A stretch of 64,000 nucleotides of DNA from Oceaniglobus ichthyenteri (GCF_003057885.1 NZ_QAGK01000002.1:430656-494655), one strand, 5' to 3'. Counted from the stretch's first letter, positions 29,249-38,802 are shown. Notes: generated from the letters alone by a model not told the origin. A program made the numbers and translations.

Positions 29249-30349
29249 TCATGCAAACGCCAGATGGCGCGGCGCGCACTGGGGCCGGTGCAATAAAATC
29301 GCCGCCTCGGCCTTGGTCAGCATGCGGCGCGCGGGATCACCGAAACACTGGGGGTCGGTGGCAAAATCCGCATTCAGCGCCAACAGGTTTTGCCGTTGCT
29401 CAGGGGGGATGGCGGCAAGCGGGGCATGGGCGGGATGAAAACTGTCGCAGGCCAGACCATTGGCCCACACCACATGATGGGCGGGCAGCATGACATGATA
29501 ATACGTGACCGCCCGCGCCAGATGTTCGACCGTGACCGTGCGATCATTCACCAGATCGGCGGCTGTCACCAACACCTCGTCCGTGTTGAACAACGCCTGT
29601 GCCATGGCACCACAGACCAGAATGCGGTGTTGCGGCGACACGATCAGATCGGGGGTTGGGCGTGCCACACCCAACGCGCCGCTGCGCAAACGGATCGGGC
29701 GCAAATCCGGCATGGCGTGCAATTGTGGCCAGCCGATGCGCCGGTGAGCGGTCCAGATCACCGGTTGTGCGCCGCTGTCACGGGTTTCGACAAGATCGCC
29801 TTTGCACAGATCCTCGACCCGTCTTGCGCCTTTTGACGTGCGCAACAGGGTGCCTTTGGCAAAACAGATCACACCGGGATTGGTTTGGGTACGGGGCGGA
29901 TATGCGGGTTCGGGAATCCCCTGAACCACCCAAAGATCGCAGGTATGCGGCGGGATATCACCCAGAAACAGCAAAAGCGGCGGCGTCCCATGGGGCATAT
30001 CAATGGCCGTCATCGCAAAGGTTCTGTGCCCATCGCTGACGGTAAACACCTGATCGAATGCCGGTTCTTCCGGCTCTGGTTCGCCCATAGCGGGGATAAC
30101 GCCAGATGATTTCATCAGTTTGCGTGCAACCCGCGCGACGCGGTTGCGCATTTTTCGTTCACCATCGGGGCCGCTGAGAACAAGAAGATCGTTTGGGCCA
30201 TCCACACGCACCGGCGCACCGTGCCAGCGCCACATCGCACCAACGACAAGGGCGGATAAAGGGGCCGCCACCAAACCATCTGTTTCTGTCTGCGACCAGG
30301 AAATGACAAACGTGCCTTTGAAGCCCGCCATCCTGCTCATACCTGCCAT
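29249..30349 (-). CDS. Hint-domain protein
   Basis: This 366-residue protein has a unique N-terminal region (1-160) and a Hedgehog/Intein (Hint) domain starting at Cys162 in GVICFAKGTLLRTSKG, with the inner motif DLIVSPQHRILV near residue 240. Such bacterial Hint proteins are thought to self-cleave or to undergo splicing-like chemistry at the Cys. There is no clear signal peptide. Several ATGs lie within the first seven codons and the outermost is used here. It sits downstream of the subtilisin gene, after a terminator-like hairpin, so it may be transcribed separately. Confidence 0.85.
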   Translation of the reverse strand: MAGMSRMAGFKGTFVISWSQTETDGLVAAPLSALVVGAMWRWHGAPVRVDGPNDLLVLSGPDGERKMRNRVARVARKLMKSSGVIPAMGEPEPEEPAFDQVFTVSDGHRTFAMTAIDMPHGTPPLLLFLGDIPPHTCDLWVVQGIPEPAYPPRTQTNPGVICFAKGTLLRTSKGARRVEDLCKGDLVETRDSGAQPVIWTAHRRIGWPQLHAMPDLRPIRLRSGALGVARPTPDLIVSPQHRILVCGAMAQALFNTDEVLVTAADLVNDRTVTVEHLARAVTYYHVMLPAHHVVWANGLACDSFHPAHAPLAAIPPEQRQNLLALNADFATDPQCFGDPARRMLTKAEAAILLHRPQCAPRHLAFA

Positions 30350-30435
30350 TCGTTTATTATTATCTGAATGCTAACAGGCGCGGTGCAAACTGCCTAGTTT
30401 CCCGGATAGCCAATTAAGGCGATAAAGTGGCAAGC

Positions 30436-30476
30436 GTGGCGTACCCGCCACAAACGGCCCCCTGTTTCAGGGGCCG
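30436..30476 (-). terminator. Tandem hairpins after the subtilisin gene
   Basis: CGGCCCC pairs with GGGGCCG across an eight-base loop (30455-30461 with 30470-30476), 12 bases after the S8 peptidase stop, followed on the minus strand by TTTG. A second stem, GTGGCG with CGCCAC (30436-30441 with 30446-30451), follows at once. This probably ends the regulator-PAP2-subtilisin transcript. Confidence 0.65.
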
Positions 30477-30487
30477 ATCGCGTGGCT

Positions 30488-31975
30488 TCAGGTGCCGGTG
30501 CCCAGATTGCCCCATGTCAGGGCCGGTTCGCCCTTTGCCCCGTCATAGGCCCGCCCGTCGATCAGCGATGCCTTGATCTGTGACGGGGCGGTGCCGCGGG
30601 TCAGGGTTCCGGCGGAAAACCCCAGTGAAATCAGCCCCGCCGCCACGGCGGTCGCCGCCGATGTGCCGCTAAATTCACAAAAGAAACTGGCAAATTCAAA
30701 CGCCACCGGCGCGCCGTTTGGCCCCGGCGGGTCACGCCAAACCTGGCCATATTCGCTGCTGGAATAGCCCGGCCGCCCGGCCACATCGGTGGAAATCAGG
30801 GTTTCAACCGCCACTGGCGCGGCCCCGGCCCGATCAAACAACGCCTTTTGATCGGCGTTGTCCAATTCGGCGAACGGGTCCAACCGGTATTGCCCCGCAT
30901 CCAGCGCGGGCGCATCGCCCGACAGGGCAAACAACGTCACCTCGGCGCCTTCCGCCCCACCCGCCGAATACGACGCGCGCAGACCATCAGAAGTGCGCGC
31001 GCCCACCGCGATAATGCCATTGTCCGGCGCGGCCAGATTGGCAGGATAGGCCAGCATGCCATCCCCCGCATTGCCCGCCGCACACAGGATCAAACGCCGC
31101 GACGACACGTCGATGAACATATCGTGCAGATCGTCCCACTCCGCCCGCTCTGCCGGGGTGGAGGGCACAGATTCCGCCCCGGTGTCGGTTTGGCCGACCG
31201 CCACCATGCCCGTGGCCGGGGGCGTGGCGGGCACCGTGCCCACACCGGCGCGCGTGGGGTCAGGCAAAGACGACGCCAATACAATCACATCGACCCCGAT
31301 CAGATCGGCATAGGTCAGCGCCGCCGCCATCTGGTTGGGCGATGGCATCGCGCTGGTGGAAATCGCCACGATCTCGCAGAATGGATCAATCCCGGCATAG
31401 GGCAGTGCCACTTCGGTTTCACCGGCATCGCGGGGGTGGGGCGACAGACGCGCCGGTTTGTGCAGATACACCCCCGACGCCGGGCGCGCGCCGATCAGCC
31501 CGGCCATGGAGGTGCCATGGCCACTAAACGCGCGGGCCGTGGCCGCAACCGCCCCGTCGTGGGTTTCATAGGCGCGGCCGAGATCGTGCAGAAAACGTTT
31601 GGCGATGCCATTGGCCGTGTGCGCCGCCGTCGCCGCTGCCGATATCACCTCAGACCGGGCTTGGGCCTCGGCCCCCGAAAGATCGGCGCGTTTCACCGCG
31701 AACGCCCCGAAATCGCGGGCGGCAAAATCAATGGCGCGGGCGCGATCCATCGCCGGGGCCAGACAGGGGTGATCCAGATCAACCGATGTGTCGATCAGAG
31801 CAACACAGGTTTTTTGTGCGGTGCTCGAGACTTTGCCCCAGGCATCAGGGCTGGCAAAGCGGGTCAGATCACTGACCACGCCGAGGCGTTCCAGATGCCA
31901 AAGCGCGTGATAGGACGGATAGCTGCCGGCATGGCGCGGCTCACTATCGGCGGGGGGTGTGAGGGACATCACCAT
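30488..31975 (-). CDS. Subtilisin-like (S8) serine peptidase without signal peptide
   Basis: This 495-residue peptidase has a complete catalytic set: Asp62 (VALIDTSVDLDHP), His153 (GHGTSMAGLI), oxyanion Asn302 (CAAGNAGDG) and Ser439 (GTSAATAVAAGL). An insert of about 90 residues separates Asp from His, and another long insert precedes Ser. No signal peptide or pro-domain is visible, so it looks cytoplasmic or exported by another route. The ATG at 31975 has GAGGGG upstream and is one base from the stop of the PAP2-like gene, so the two are cotranslated. Its substrate is unknown; the repeat protein or the Hint protein next door are candidates by context only. Confidence 0.88.
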   Translation of the reverse strand: MVMSLTPPADSEPRHAGSYPSYHALWHLERLGVVSDLTRFASPDAWGKVSSTAQKTCVALIDTSVDLDHPCLAPAMDRARAIDFAARDFGAFAVKRADLSGAEAQARSEVISAAATAAHTANGIAKRFLHDLGRAYETHDGAVAATARAFSGHGTSMAGLIGARPASGVYLHKPARLSPHPRDAGETEVALPYAGIDPFCEIVAISTSAMPSPNQMAAALTYADLIGVDVIVLASSLPDPTRAGVGTVPATPPATGMVAVGQTDTGAESVPSTPAERAEWDDLHDMFIDVSSRRLILCAAGNAGDGMLAYPANLAAPDNGIIAVGARTSDGLRASYSAGGAEGAEVTLFALSGDAPALDAGQYRLDPFAELDNADQKALFDRAGAAPVAVETLISTDVAGRPGYSSSEYGQVWRDPPGPNGAPVAFEFASFFCEFSGTSAATAVAAGLISLGFSAGTLTRGTAPSQIKASLIDGRAYDGAKGEPALTWGNLGTGT

Positions 31976-31976
31976 C

Positions 31977-32969
31977 TCAGCCCCTCCATTCTTCGGATGT
32001 GCGAATCATCTGATCTTCGACCACCTGTTCTAATGTAGGCAGAAACAGTTGCGCCAATTGAAACCCGGCCAATGTATCGGCGCGAAAATGCACGCCCGCC
32101 CATTCGCGGTTGTGGGCAATGCGCATGGCGCGGCGGAACAATTCGGGGTTGCCGGGGTGTTCGGGCACGGCGCGCGCGAATACCTGGGCAATGGCCATGG
32201 ACTGAAACGCATGGTTGCTGGGATATGACGCATGGGCCGGGTTTTCGATGAACGGGCGCAGGGCGGGTTCCAACATATTGGGGCGGATCGCCATCCAGCG
32301 GTCTTTGTACCGCATGCCAACTTCTTCACAGATCTGTGCGACCACCACCATCAGGCGCATGGTTTCGTCAAAACCGCTGCCCCCGTTGATGCCCAGCGGG
32401 GCAAGGTAGCTGGACAATTCCAGATCCCGCTCCAACAGGATTTCATCGCGCCGCCCGGCCTCGGCCTCGCAGCCCAGCCGGGTTTGCAGATCCAGCAACA
32501 CCGGCAGTTCGGCGCGCAGATCATTGCGGGTGGGCGGGGCCGAAACCGGCAGGTTCACCCAATGGGCGCGCAAATCATGCAGCTTTTCGCGCTCTTCCCA
32601 TGGTGACAGGATTTGGAAATATGCGCCGCCATCGCCATTGCCCCGGTTGCCGCGATTGCCACGGTTTCCTCTGTTGCCGCGATTGCCACGGTTCCCACGA
32701 TTTCCGCGGTTGCCCCGATTTCCACGATTGCCCCTGTTGCCGCGGTTACCACGGTTCAGCACCCCCTGAAACGACAGGCCCGCCATCGCCGCACTAACCG
32801 ATAGCGATGCCATCATCTGTGTCGGCCCCTCCGGCCCATCACCTTGTTGCATTGGTTGCAATGCAACTTCGCCGTCCTCTGGCGTGGCGCGCAATTCGAT
32901 CGTGTCGGCCCGAACGCTCAGCGCCCAATCCTGCAAGATCGACAGGTCAAATCCACCCGGTCCCGTCAT
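31977..32969 (-). CDS. PAP2 / haloperoxidase-like protein with Gly-Asn-Arg repeats
   Basis: This 330-residue protein carries the three PAP2/vanadium-haloperoxidase motifs near its C-terminus: K222-x6-R229-P (KDRWMAIRP), P-S-N-H253 (a variant of PSGH) and R288-x5-H294-x3-D298 (NREWAGVHFRAD). It has no membrane helices, which fits the soluble haloperoxidase branch better than lipid phosphatases. Residues 72-110 are 13 perfect Asn-Arg-Gly triplets, equivalent to a collagen-like Gly-X-Y run with X = Asn and Y = Arg. It is cotranslated with the subtilisin gene. Whether it is a phosphatase or a haloperoxidase is not decided by sequence. Confidence 0.82.
   Translation of the reverse strand: MTGPGGFDLSILQDWALSVRADTIELRATPEDGEVALQPMQQGDGPEGPTQMMASLSVSAAMAGLSFQGVLNRGNRGNRGNRGNRGNRGNRGNRGNRGNRGNRGNRGNRGNGDGGAYFQILSPWEEREKLHDLRAHWVNLPVSAPPTRNDLRAELPVLLDLQTRLGCEAEAGRRDEILLERDLELSSYLAPLGINGGSGFDETMRLMVVVAQICEEVGMRYKDRWMAIRPNMLEPALRPFIENPAHASYPSNHAFQSMAIAQVFARAVPEHPGNPELFRRAMRIAHNREWAGVHFRADTLAGFQLAQLFLPTLEQVVEDQMIRTSEEWRG
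32640..32756 (-). repeat. 9-base tandem repeat coding 13 Asn-Arg-Gly triplets
   Basis: Thirteen uninterrupted 9-base units code for Asn-Arg-Gly each time, while the codons vary: AAC/AAT, five of the six Arg codons (CGT, CGC, CGG, AGG, AGA) and all four Gly codons. The protein repeat is perfect but the DNA repeat is not, which suggests selection on the amino-acid sequence. AGA and AGG are otherwise rare in this GC-rich window. Confidence 0.95.
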
Positions 32970-32990
32970 CTCTCTCTCCCTTTTGTTATC

Positions 32991-34775
32991 TTATTTCAAT
33001 CCGGCCAGCAGCAGCCCCTTTTGCAATGCCTCTCCAGCTTCGTGGTCGGCCATCTTGATCAACCCTTGGGTTTTGCGATCTGCGGTGAAGGTGGGGTCGA
33101 GGGTCAGAATACGTTGCGCCATCGCTTCGGCCTCATCCGTGCGGCCCAACAGGCCCAGCCCCGCCGTGACATAGCGCAGAGCCGAGGAAAAATCGGGTTT
33201 GCGCGCCAGCGCGCGGCGGCCAAAGCTGATGGCGCTGTCAAAATCACCCTCGGCATGGGCCACCATCGACAAAGTGGTGTCATAGGCAAAGCGTAGCGGG
33301 CTGAAACGCCCCAAGGCAACGGCGCGTTCGGCGGCGAACCGCGCCTTTGATCGGTTGCCCTGGGTGTGCCAGAACAGCGCAAGGTGATCCCAGGCCAGCG
33401 CCTGTGCCGGGGCCACCTCAACCGCGCGGATCATCAGATCGGCGGCCAGTTCCACATTGTCGGTCAGGTAAAACAGGGCATAGCCTGCCGTTGTCAGATA
33501 CAATCCGTTGAACGCGCCATCAACCAGCCCTTCGCGCGCAATCTCCGCCGCTTCGGGGCGGTTGCCAACCGTTTTACCCCAGCTTTCGCCAACCCGAAAC
33601 GTATCAAGATAGGACAACAGCCCCAAATGCACCGGATCATGGGTTTCGGCCCACGCCGATTGCAAGATGTCGCCCGCCCGCTCCAGCGTATTGGGCGCGA
33701 GGCTGAACATCATGTTCAACGATTGATAAGGGGCGTAGGGCGCAGTGTGGGTCGGATCGGATCGGGGCAGGATTGATGTCGCCAATTGCTCGATCGCGCG
33801 CGAGATGAATTCAGCCATCGCAGGGTGGTGCAGATCCAACATGTCGGGGTGGGAACAATCCAGCCGTTGATCCCACAAAAACCGATGGGTGGCGGTTTCG
33901 ATCACCTTCAGCGTCAGGCGCGCCCCCTGCCCCATGGGCCGCACGAACAGTTGCAAAAGATGCGCGGGGCCGGCCCCTGGCACATCGCCAAACCGACGCG
34001 ACAGCCCATCGCGGCAATCGTAAATATCAGTGCCGCACATCACCCGCGCTTCGGCCCCGATAAAATCCAGCACCGCGTCACACCCTTGTTCAAGGTTGGG
34101 CGACAGCCCGTCACCGGCCACACACAGCAGGCCCAGACCGGGATGAGGCGGCGCCAGGATCGGCGCCGTTGACGGGACAGCAGCGGCCACAGGCGCCCCT
34201 GCATCCAGGAAATCGTACCATGCAACCCGCTGCGCCCTCAGCCACTCTTCGAACCCTTCGCGCGCTTCGCCTTCGGCATCCAACCCTTCAAGAAGGTCAG
34301 GCGCGGTTTCGGGATCGGGCGCCGGGTTGGCCCCGGTGCGATAATTTGCAACATCAATGGACAGGTGCGCGCAGTTCAACGTGACGGTGTGGGTGTCGAT
34401 TTGTAATACATCCGCGCCCAACGGGGCCAATTCACGGCGCAACACCGACAGCGCCGTGCGCAATGATCCGCCCGCCTGTTTGGGGTCACGGCCCGACCAG
34501 AACATGTCTTGCAACGTAACCCGTGACCGGCTGCCCCCTTCAGACAGGGCCAGCACGGCGAACATCGCCTTGCGCAATGTGCCCCCCGGCGTGCAATCAC
34601 GGCCACCGGCCGCCCGCACCCGCAAAGGGCCGACCAACTGCACATGCCCGGCCCCCCCACGGCCCGGCGTTGTATCCTGGGTTATCAAAACGCCCAACCC
34701 ATCCTTGTTCTCACGGACCCGCGTTCCAACCGGGCCTTTGAAAACCTTAACAGTCGCGCTTGATGGCGCAACCAT
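32991..34775 (-). CDS. SARP-type regulator with TolB-like and TPR regions
   Basis: This protein of about 594 residues has an N-terminal winged-helix/BTAD module (about 44-235: VQLVGPLRVRAAGG, then GSLRTALSVLRREL), a middle region resembling the TolB-like domain of CadC-type regulators (RLTLKVIETATHRFLWDQRL), and a C-terminal set of tetratricopeptide repeats. This layout is that of SARP or CadC-like transcription regulators. It is the first gene of the accessory cluster, 22 bases before the PAP2 gene. The start is uncertain: ATG at 34775 lacks a clear ribosome site; a TTG at 34946 and a GTG just before the VQLVGPLRV segment are alternatives. Confidence 0.7.
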   Translation of the reverse strand: MVAPSSATVKVFKGPVGTRVRENKDGLGVLITQDTTPGRGGAGHVQLVGPLRVRAAGGRDCTPGGTLRKAMFAVLALSEGGSRSRVTLQDMFWSGRDPKQAGGSLRTALSVLRRELAPLGADVLQIDTHTVTLNCAHLSIDVANYRTGANPAPDPETAPDLLEGLDAEGEAREGFEEWLRAQRVAWYDFLDAGAPVAAAVPSTAPILAPPHPGLGLLCVAGDGLSPNLEQGCDAVLDFIGAEARVMCGTDIYDCRDGLSRRFGDVPGAGPAHLLQLFVRPMGQGARLTLKVIETATHRFLWDQRLDCSHPDMLDLHHPAMAEFISRAIEQLATSILPRSDPTHTAPYAPYQSLNMMFSLAPNTLERAGDILQSAWAETHDPVHLGLLSYLDTFRVGESWGKTVGNRPEAAEIAREGLVDGAFNGLYLTTAGYALFYLTDNVELAADLMIRAVEVAPAQALAWDHLALFWHTQGNRSKARFAAERAVALGRFSPLRFAYDTTLSMVAHAEGDFDSAISFGRRALARKPDFSSALRYVTAGLGLLGRTDEAEAMAQRILTLDPTFTADRKTQGLIKMADHEAGEALQKGLLLAGLK

Positions 34776-35399
34776 GTTGGGAACTGATTGAGAAAAACAG
34801 TTGGCATCCGACCTGCGCAAAAACACGCCAGCAGGGAGTACCGTGGTCGAATGCCAACTGTGTTTGGCGGTTGGTGCGGTCACCGGCCCCACCACTGTAC
34901 GGGACAACAGGATGGAACCGACAGACAGAAGCCGCGCCTTTGCCAATTTGGCTGCCCGCCCGCAGAGGACGGACAGCCATAGTACCGAAACCCAGCCTTA
35001 ACGCCGTATCGCCCAGGAAATTGGACGTTTCGATCTTTCCGCGTAAAGAACGGGCTAAAAACACACAGCCGCCTCCACAACAGACACACGTCAGACCGCC
35101 AAGCAGCAAGCCCCACATGGATCTCGAACAACCACAAGGAAAGACGATGGCGGGGACAGCGGCATTTGGTTTTGGAACGTACCGCCGCGACCATCTGAGT
35201 ATCTTTCCGTATCTGCGTCCTTTCGATGAATTGACCATACGTCAGCAGCGTCAGCGATTCGTTAGCACAGGTTAAGATTGCGCCTAAAAACTTTAACGCA
35301 TTGTTTATATTGAGATATTTTTTAACCCCGATAGCCGAAAATGAAAAAGGCGGCGCCATCTGGCACCGCCTGTGATGAATTTCCGGTCAAATTGGCCGC
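34776..35399. other. Long intergenic region between the regulator and bztD
   Basis: These 624 bases hold no gene I can support. Open frames here give low-complexity, Cys- and Pro-rich translations without a ribosome site. The bzt terminator lies at 35344-35371 and the stretch 35260-35345 is AT-rich. The region probably contains the promoter of the SARP-type gene, but no -35/-10 pair was convincing. Confidence 0.6.
35344..35371 (-). terminator. Rho-independent terminator of the bzt operon
   Basis: A 10-base stem (35348-35357 with 35362-35371, one G-T pair) with a four-base loop is followed on the minus strand by a T run. It begins 29 bases after the bztD stop. Confidence 0.9.
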
Positions 35400-36185
35400 T
35401 TAGTGGCCCAAAATCTGGCTCAGGAACAATTGTGTCCGTTCCGATTTGGGGTTGTTGAAAAACTCTTCGGGTTCGTTTTGTTCCACGATCTGGCCCTGGT
35501 CCATGAAAATCACCCGGTTTGCCACCTTGCGGGCAAATCCCATTTCATGGGTCACGCACAGCATCGTCATGCCCTCTTCGGCCAGTTCGATCATGGTATC
35601 CAACACTTCGGCAATCATTTCCGGATCAAGCGCCGATGTGGGTTCATCAAACAGCATGATCCGCGGGCGCATGCACAGGCTGCGGGCAATCGCCACGCGC
35701 TGTTGTTGCCCGCCCGACAATTGGCCCGGGTATTTATCGGCCTGTTCGGGGATCTTTACCTTTTTCAGAAAATGCATCGCAGTTTCTTCGGCCTCTTTCT
35801 TGGGCGTCTTGCGCACCCAGATCGGGGCCAGCGTGCAATTTTCAAGAATTGTCAGATGCGGAAACAGATTGAAATGCTGAAAGCACATGCCAACCTCGGA
35901 TCGGATTTTATCGATGTTTTTCAAATCACTCGACAAAACCGTGCCATCCACGGTGATCTTGCCGGCCTGATGTTCCTCAAGCGCGTTGATACAGCGGATC
36001 AGGGTGGATTTGCCCGAACCGGACGGGCCGCAAATCACGATCCTTTCACCGCGATACACGGTCAGATCAATATCGCGCAGCACATGAAAGGTGCCGTACC
36101 ATTTGTTCATGTTCTCAATCGAAATCGCGACTTCGTCGGACACTTGCAGTTTCTTGAGCGTCGGGGGAGTTTCGGTCATGGTCAT
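35400..36185 (-). CDS. bztD: Amino-acid ABC transporter ATP-binding protein (BztD/AapP)
   Basis: This 261-residue ATPase has Walker [14 protein letters not shown], a Q-loop ([10 protein letters not shown]), the signature [15 protein letters not shown] and Walker [15 protein letters not shown]. It energises import of glutamate, glutamine, aspartate and asparagine by analogy with bzt/aap systems. It is the last gene of the operon, 15 bases after bztC. Confidence 0.93.
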   Translation of the reverse strand: MTMTETPPTLKKLQVSDEVAISIENMNKWYGTFHVLRDIDLTVYRGERIVICGPSGSGKSTLIRCINALEEHQAGKITVDGTVLSSDLKNIDKIRSEVGMCFQHFNLFPHLTILENCTLAPIWVRKTPKKEAEETAMHFLKKVKIPEQADKYPGQLSGGQQQRVAIARSLCMRPRIMLFDEPTSALDPEMIAEVLDTMIELAEEGMTMLCVTHEMGFARKVANRVIFMDQGQIVEQNEPEEFFNNPKSERTQLFLSQILGH

Positions 36186-36200
36186 GGGCCAGTCCCTTTC

Positions 36201-37499
36201 TTAGCGGTGATCGGTGGCAAGCTGACGCTCAAGCCACTGTGAATATTGTGAAATGCCATAGCAAACGATGAAAAACAGCAGCGCGGCAAAGCCGAACAGC
36301 TCCCAATAGACGCCGTTCCAATCGGTGCTGGCCAGGATCGGCCCGCGGATCAGACCGACGATATCAAACATCGAAATGACCGAAACAAGGGTTGTATCCT
36401 TGAACAGGCCCACCGCCACGTTGACGATGCCGGGGATCGAGATTTTCAACGCTTGCGGCAGGATGATCAGGCGCATGGATTGCGTGTAATCCAAGCCCAG
36501 ACTGTTCGCCGCCTCATATTGGCCCTTTGGCAGGGCGGCCAGACCCCCGCGAATCACCTCGGCAATATAGGCCGAGGCGAACAGCGTGATCATGATGATC
36601 ACCCGCAGGATCAAATCAAACGACGTGCCCGGCGGCAGGAAATACGCCAGAACAACATTCGCCACAAACAACAGGGTAATCAACGGCACACCGCGCACAA
36701 ATTCGATGAACACGACGCAGATGCCTTTGACCACCGGCAGATCGCTTTGCCGCCCCAAGGCCAACAAGATGCCAAAGGGCAAGGAAAGCGATACACAGAT
36801 CACCCCCAGGATCATGTTGAGCATGAAGCCCCCCATGTCGCGGCTTGCCACCGGCTCAAGCGCCAGAAAACCGGGCATCGCGCCGGTGATGAACCCGCCC
36901 AGATACCAAACGACCACCGCCGCCGCCACGCCGCCAAAAAACCCGGCGGCAAAGCTGTTGGTGACAAGTTTACTGTAGACCAGATAACCGGCACCAAACC
37001 CGACCATGGCCATGATCGGGATCAGGATCGATCCGCCCCAGATCAGGTAAAACGCCAAAAACGGGTAGACCGCTGTCAGGATCAGCAGATTGCGGGGAAA
37101 TATCTTGGAAAACAAAAGCGGCGCGACGGCAATGAACAACAGGATAAACGCCAAAGACGGCCGCCAGTACGATTCTTCGGGGTATTGAAACCCGAAAATC
37201 AACTGCTGCCACCGGTCGGCGATCACGGCAAAACACCCCCCGCCCGACCCTTGCATGATCTCGCGGCATTCGCGGATGTTGGATGCGTTCCAGACGCCAT
37301 TGGTGATCCATGGAACAAGCACCGACAAAACCAGATACAGCGCATAAAGCGCCACCAACGTCAGCAGCGTGTTTGACCACCCTGCAAACAGGTTGGTGCG
37401 CATCCATTTGACGATACCCGATTCCAAAGCCGGGGGCGGGGCGGGTGGAATCACGCTGTCACGCACAAAGCCGACGGAGTGGGAATGCATATCGCTCAT
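36201..37499 (-). CDS. bztC: Amino-acid ABC transporter permease (BztC/AapM)
   Basis: This 432-residue permease has several N-terminal membrane helices beyond the usual core, as in BztC/AapM, and a C-terminal HisM-type domain with the EAA loop EVIRGGLAALPKGQYEAANS. It starts one base after the bztB stop and forms the membrane channel with BztB. Confidence 0.92.
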   Translation of the reverse strand: MSDMHSHSVGFVRDSVIPPAPPPALESGIVKWMRTNLFAGWSNTLLTLVALYALYLVLSVLVPWITNGVWNASNIRECREIMQGSGGGCFAVIADRWQQLIFGFQYPEESYWRPSLAFILLFIAVAPLLFSKIFPRNLLILTAVYPFLAFYLIWGGSILIPIMAMVGFGAGYLVYSKLVTNSFAAGFFGGVAAAVVVWYLGGFITGAMPGFLALEPVASRDMGGFMLNMILGVICVSLSLPFGILLALGRQSDLPVVKGICVVFIEFVRGVPLITLLFVANVVLAYFLPPGTSFDLILRVIIMITLFASAYIAEVIRGGLAALPKGQYEAANSLGLDYTQSMRLIILPQALKISIPGIVNVAVGLFKDTTLVSVISMFDIVGLIRGPILASTDWNGVYWELFGFAALLFFIVCYGISQYSQWLERQLATDHR

Positions 37500-37500
37500 A

Positions 37501-38715
37501 TCACCGCTCCTTCAGCTTAACAGAATTGTTATAGATGTTCATGATCGTCGAAATCGACAGGCTGATCACCAAATAGAACAGCATCAGCAACAGCACCGAT
37601 TCAATCGCGCGCCCTGTTTGGTTCAATGTGATACCCCCCAAAGTACCGGTCACATCCATATATCCCACCGCAATCGCGAGCGATGAGTTTTTGGTGATGT
37701 TCAGATATTGCGACACCAGCGGCGGGATGATCACGCGCAGGGCCTGTGGCAAAATCACCAAACTCATTATCCGGTTGGGGCGCAAACCCAGGGCGCCGGC
37801 CGCTTCTGTCTGCCCTTTGGAAATTGCCTGAATTCCGGCGCGCACGTTTTCGGCGATGAACGCCCCGGTATAGATTGCCAAGGCAAACCACAGCGCAATC
37901 AGCGAGCCGCGAATTTGGATCCCGTCCTGAAAGTTGAAGCCGCGCAATTCAGGGTATTCCAACCCGATCGGCCGCCCTAGAATGAAGTGTACCAAAAGTG
38001 TGGGTAAGAAAAACAACGCCACGCTGGGCCAAAAGGTTGGCACGATCCGGCCCGTATCAAACAGGGTTTTCATGGCATACTTTCGCAGCGCGAATATGCC
38101 AAGGATCGAAGCAACAAACGTCAGAATGACGATCCAGGCCCCCGGCCCCATCACGGGTGCGGGGATATAAACGCCGCGGTTGGTAAAGGCGACCGTATCC
38201 AGAAACATGGTTGATGTGGGGGTTTCACCGCGAAACGCACTGGGCGCAGGCAGGCTGACGGTCATGATCGAAAAGATGATCAGGATCCAGATCAGAACCG
38301 GCACATTGCGAAACGCCTCGACATAGACCGCCATGATCTTCCGCACGAGCCAATTGTTGGACAGGCGCATCACCCCGGCGAACACACCGATGATCGTCGC
38401 CGTTACACAGGCCAGAACCGCAACGATCAGCGTGTTCAGAATACCAACGACCGCCGCGCGCAAATGCGTGCTTTGGCTGTCGTATTCGATCGGGCGCTGG
38501 TTGATATCATAGCCCGACGCCGAACTGAGGAAATCATAGGAAATATCCAACCCCTGCGCGGCGAGGTTGCGCACCAGGTTCAGACCTAAAAACGCCATGG
38601 CCACAATCAGGGCCACCAGCGCAATGAATTGAAATGTATAGGATCGGTATCGGGTATCGCTCAACAGCATAGAAAGCCGGAACGAGCCCTGTTGCGGGTC
38701 GGTTAGTGTGGACAT
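37501..38715 (-). CDS. bztB: Amino-acid ABC transporter permease (BztB/AapQ)
   Basis: This 404-residue permease contains the ABC permease core with the EAA loop ENVRAGIQAISKGQTEAAGA and a large periplasmic loop typical of AapQ/BztB. The ATG at 38715 was chosen because AGGGA lies seven bases upstream; an in-frame codon at 38799 would add 28 proline-rich residues with no family match. It is separated from bztA by 128 bases that hold a stem-loop. Confidence 0.92.
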   Translation of the reverse strand: MSTLTDPQQGSFRLSMLLSDTRYRSYTFQFIALVALIVAMAFLGLNLVRNLAAQGLDISYDFLSSASGYDINQRPIEYDSQSTHLRAAVVGILNTLIVAVLACVTATIIGVFAGVMRLSNNWLVRKIMAVYVEAFRNVPVLIWILIIFSIMTVSLPAPSAFRGETPTSTMFLDTVAFTNRGVYIPAPVMGPGAWIVILTFVASILGIFALRKYAMKTLFDTGRIVPTFWPSVALFFLPTLLVHFILGRPIGLEYPELRGFNFQDGIQIRGSLIALWFALAIYTGAFIAENVRAGIQAISKGQTEAAGALGLRPNRIMSLVILPQALRVIIPPLVSQYLNITKNSSLAIAVGYMDVTGTLGGITLNQTGRAIESVLLLMLFYLVISLSISTIMNIYNNSVKLKER

Positions 38716-38802
38716 TTTGCCATCCCTGCGGCTGACCGGGTTCTGTGGTGGCGGCTTTTGCCGCTCGTTTGGTCCCGGGTCTGTTATCGTTTGGGCCAAA
38801 AG

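Noticed and set aside
30848..32038. A 396-codon open frame opposite the subtilisin gene
   Set aside because: It is the antisense shadow of a GC-rich gene whose catalytic motifs are clear on the other strand; its translation is Arg/Gly/His-rich and matches nothing.
32640..32756. A CRISPR array or non-coding minisatellite
   Set aside because: The 9-base units have no spacers, keep one reading frame and code for a perfect tripeptide within a longer recognisable protein.
34760..35275. A 171-codon open frame on the plus strand in the long gap before bztD
   Set aside because: The translation is Pro/Arg/Thr-rich, shows no domain, overlaps the regulator start region and has no ribosome site; it looks like a chance frame.
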